Source: Neobacillus pocheonensis
GTDB taxonomy: Bacteria > Bacillota > Bacilli > Bacillales > Cytobacillaceae
DNA: 64,000 nucleotides
Direction: 5' to 3'
Assembly (NCBI GenBank): GCA_023702235.1
Contig: JAMQCR010000001.1
Span: 1,240,001-1,304,000, forward strand
Under the pieces are notes generated by a model. That model ran no database searches and was not told the origin of the DNA. It saw only the letters and a program-made list of their open reading frames with translations. This document shows positions 63,431 through 64,000 of this stretch, one piece after another. Position numbers and translations under genes: made by a program. Each line of letters begins with the position of its first letter. Positions within the stretch are counted from its first letter, which is position 1.

Positions 63431-64000
63431 TTGTTAAAAAAAATAAAAAATTATTTACTCCTGCTATTCATTCTTTTTGCTGCATCAGTTTCCTACCTCC
63501 ATGAACATTCTGTTCTGGCAACAGCAGACAGTGGAGCGTTGAATCAGCAGTTAAATCATCTGGTAAATGTGGAGCCTGATTTACAAGGGGCTATTGCGGG
63601 AATCAGCATCCGTTCAGCTGATACTGGTAAAATCATCTACGACCATCTTGGTGATATCCGCTTAAGACCAGCATCCAATCTGAAATTGCTAACAGCTGCA
63701 GCTGCAATCACTGTCTTGGGTGAGGATTACAGATTTATCACAGAAGTGCTTGCAGATGGACCTGTGAAAAAGAATTCACTAAAAGGGGATCTATTTTTAA
63801 AAGGAAAGGGTGACCCAACATTACTAAAATCAGATTTTGATAAGATGGCAGCAGAGATTCAAAAACGTGGTATTAAAAAAGTAGATGGAAATCTTATTGG
63901 TGATGATTCCTGGTATGATGATGTCCGATATTCGTTAGATTTGCCATGGAGTGATGAAACGACTTATTACGGTGCTCAAGTCTCTGCTCTTACAGCTTCA
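63431..64000 (+). CDS. D-Ala-D-Ala carboxypeptidase/endopeptidase, PBP4 type (3' end beyond window)
   Basis: TTG start at 63431 after GGAAGGTCGGAAAAACGC. Signal peptide (residues 6-30, [16 protein letters not shown]), then [20 protein letters not shown] and the SxxK active site in [20 protein letters not shown], followed by [17 protein letters not shown] and [14 protein letters not shown], typical of the class C low-molecular-mass PBPs (DacB/DacC; PBP4a in B. subtilis). It trims peptidoglycan stem peptides. The reading frame is open to the window edge, so only the first 190 residues are seen. Confidence 0.88.
   Translation, partial: MLKKIKNYLLLLFILFAASVSYLHEHSVLATADSGALNQQLNHLVNVEPDLQGAIAGISIRSADTGKIIYDHLGDIRLRPASNLKLLTAAAAITVLGEDYRFITEVLADGPVKKNSLKGDLFLKGKGDPTLLKSDFDKMAAEIQKRGIKKVDGNLIGDDSWYDDVRYSLDLPWSDETTYYGAQVSALTAS

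Overview
The window looks like chromosome of an aerobic, endospore-forming Bacillaceae bacterium (Bacillus/Neobacillus/Peribacillus type). It is AT-rich, has strong GGAGG-type ribosome binding sites and U-rich hairpin terminators, and the right third carries a Bacillus-type core block: ywaF-like membrane protein, YiiX-like hydrolase, ccpN-ppsR-ppdK (control of gluconeogenesis and pyruvate phosphate dikinase), a YbxH-like protein, a Suv3-like helicase, an MFS exporter, a LysM-GH18 spore-type glycosidase and a truncated PBP4-type carboxypeptidase. Spore-coat-like proteins (CotB-like, Tyr-rich and paralogous beta-rich proteins) also occur.

Layout. (1) 1-22.4 kb is prophage- or plasmid-prophage-like: two SF2 helicase-like proteins, an SSB-like protein with an acidic tip, a sigma-region-4-like protein, and an HK97-fold major capsid protein with small neighbours, but no portal, protease or tail genes. 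A complete type I restriction-modification operon (hsdR-hsdM-hsdS) plus a membrane TPR protein (4.6-13.7 kb) sits between the two phage-like parts. The block ends in a strange 380-bp tract crowded with TAG triplets. (2) 22.4-31.1 kb is an accessory stretch with small membrane and zinc-ribbon proteins, coat-like paralogues, an RsiV/PdaC-like secreted protein, lipoproteins and decayed genes.

(3) 31,134-48,350 is a discrete integrative element bounded by a perfect 54-bp direct repeat that is the 3' part of a tRNA-Leu(CAA). It carries a tyrosine integrase at the left end, a replication-protein-like gene, an HNH-TerS-TerL packaging cassette with no head or tail genes, a RepA_N-like protein beside four 11-bp iterons, a ribbon-helix-helix protein, three copies of an 18-bp palindrome, and a run of single-gene cargo cassettes with near-identical UUCG terminators and upstream boxes. 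I read it as a candidate phage satellite (PICI-like) or phage-derived integrative element. (4) 48.35-50.8 kb is a second, decayed accretion next to it, closed by a repeat of the att flank and a fragment of an ammonium transporter. (5) 51-64 kb is chromosomal core.

Many conserved genes (hsdR, capsid, cotB-like, ccpN, ppdK, helicase, GH18) are split by single frameshifts. In every one of these the break lies in, or is repaired by restoring, a GGCC tetranucleotide. This points to systematic base-calling error at a modified GGCC motif rather than real gene loss, so these genes are annotated as single coding regions.
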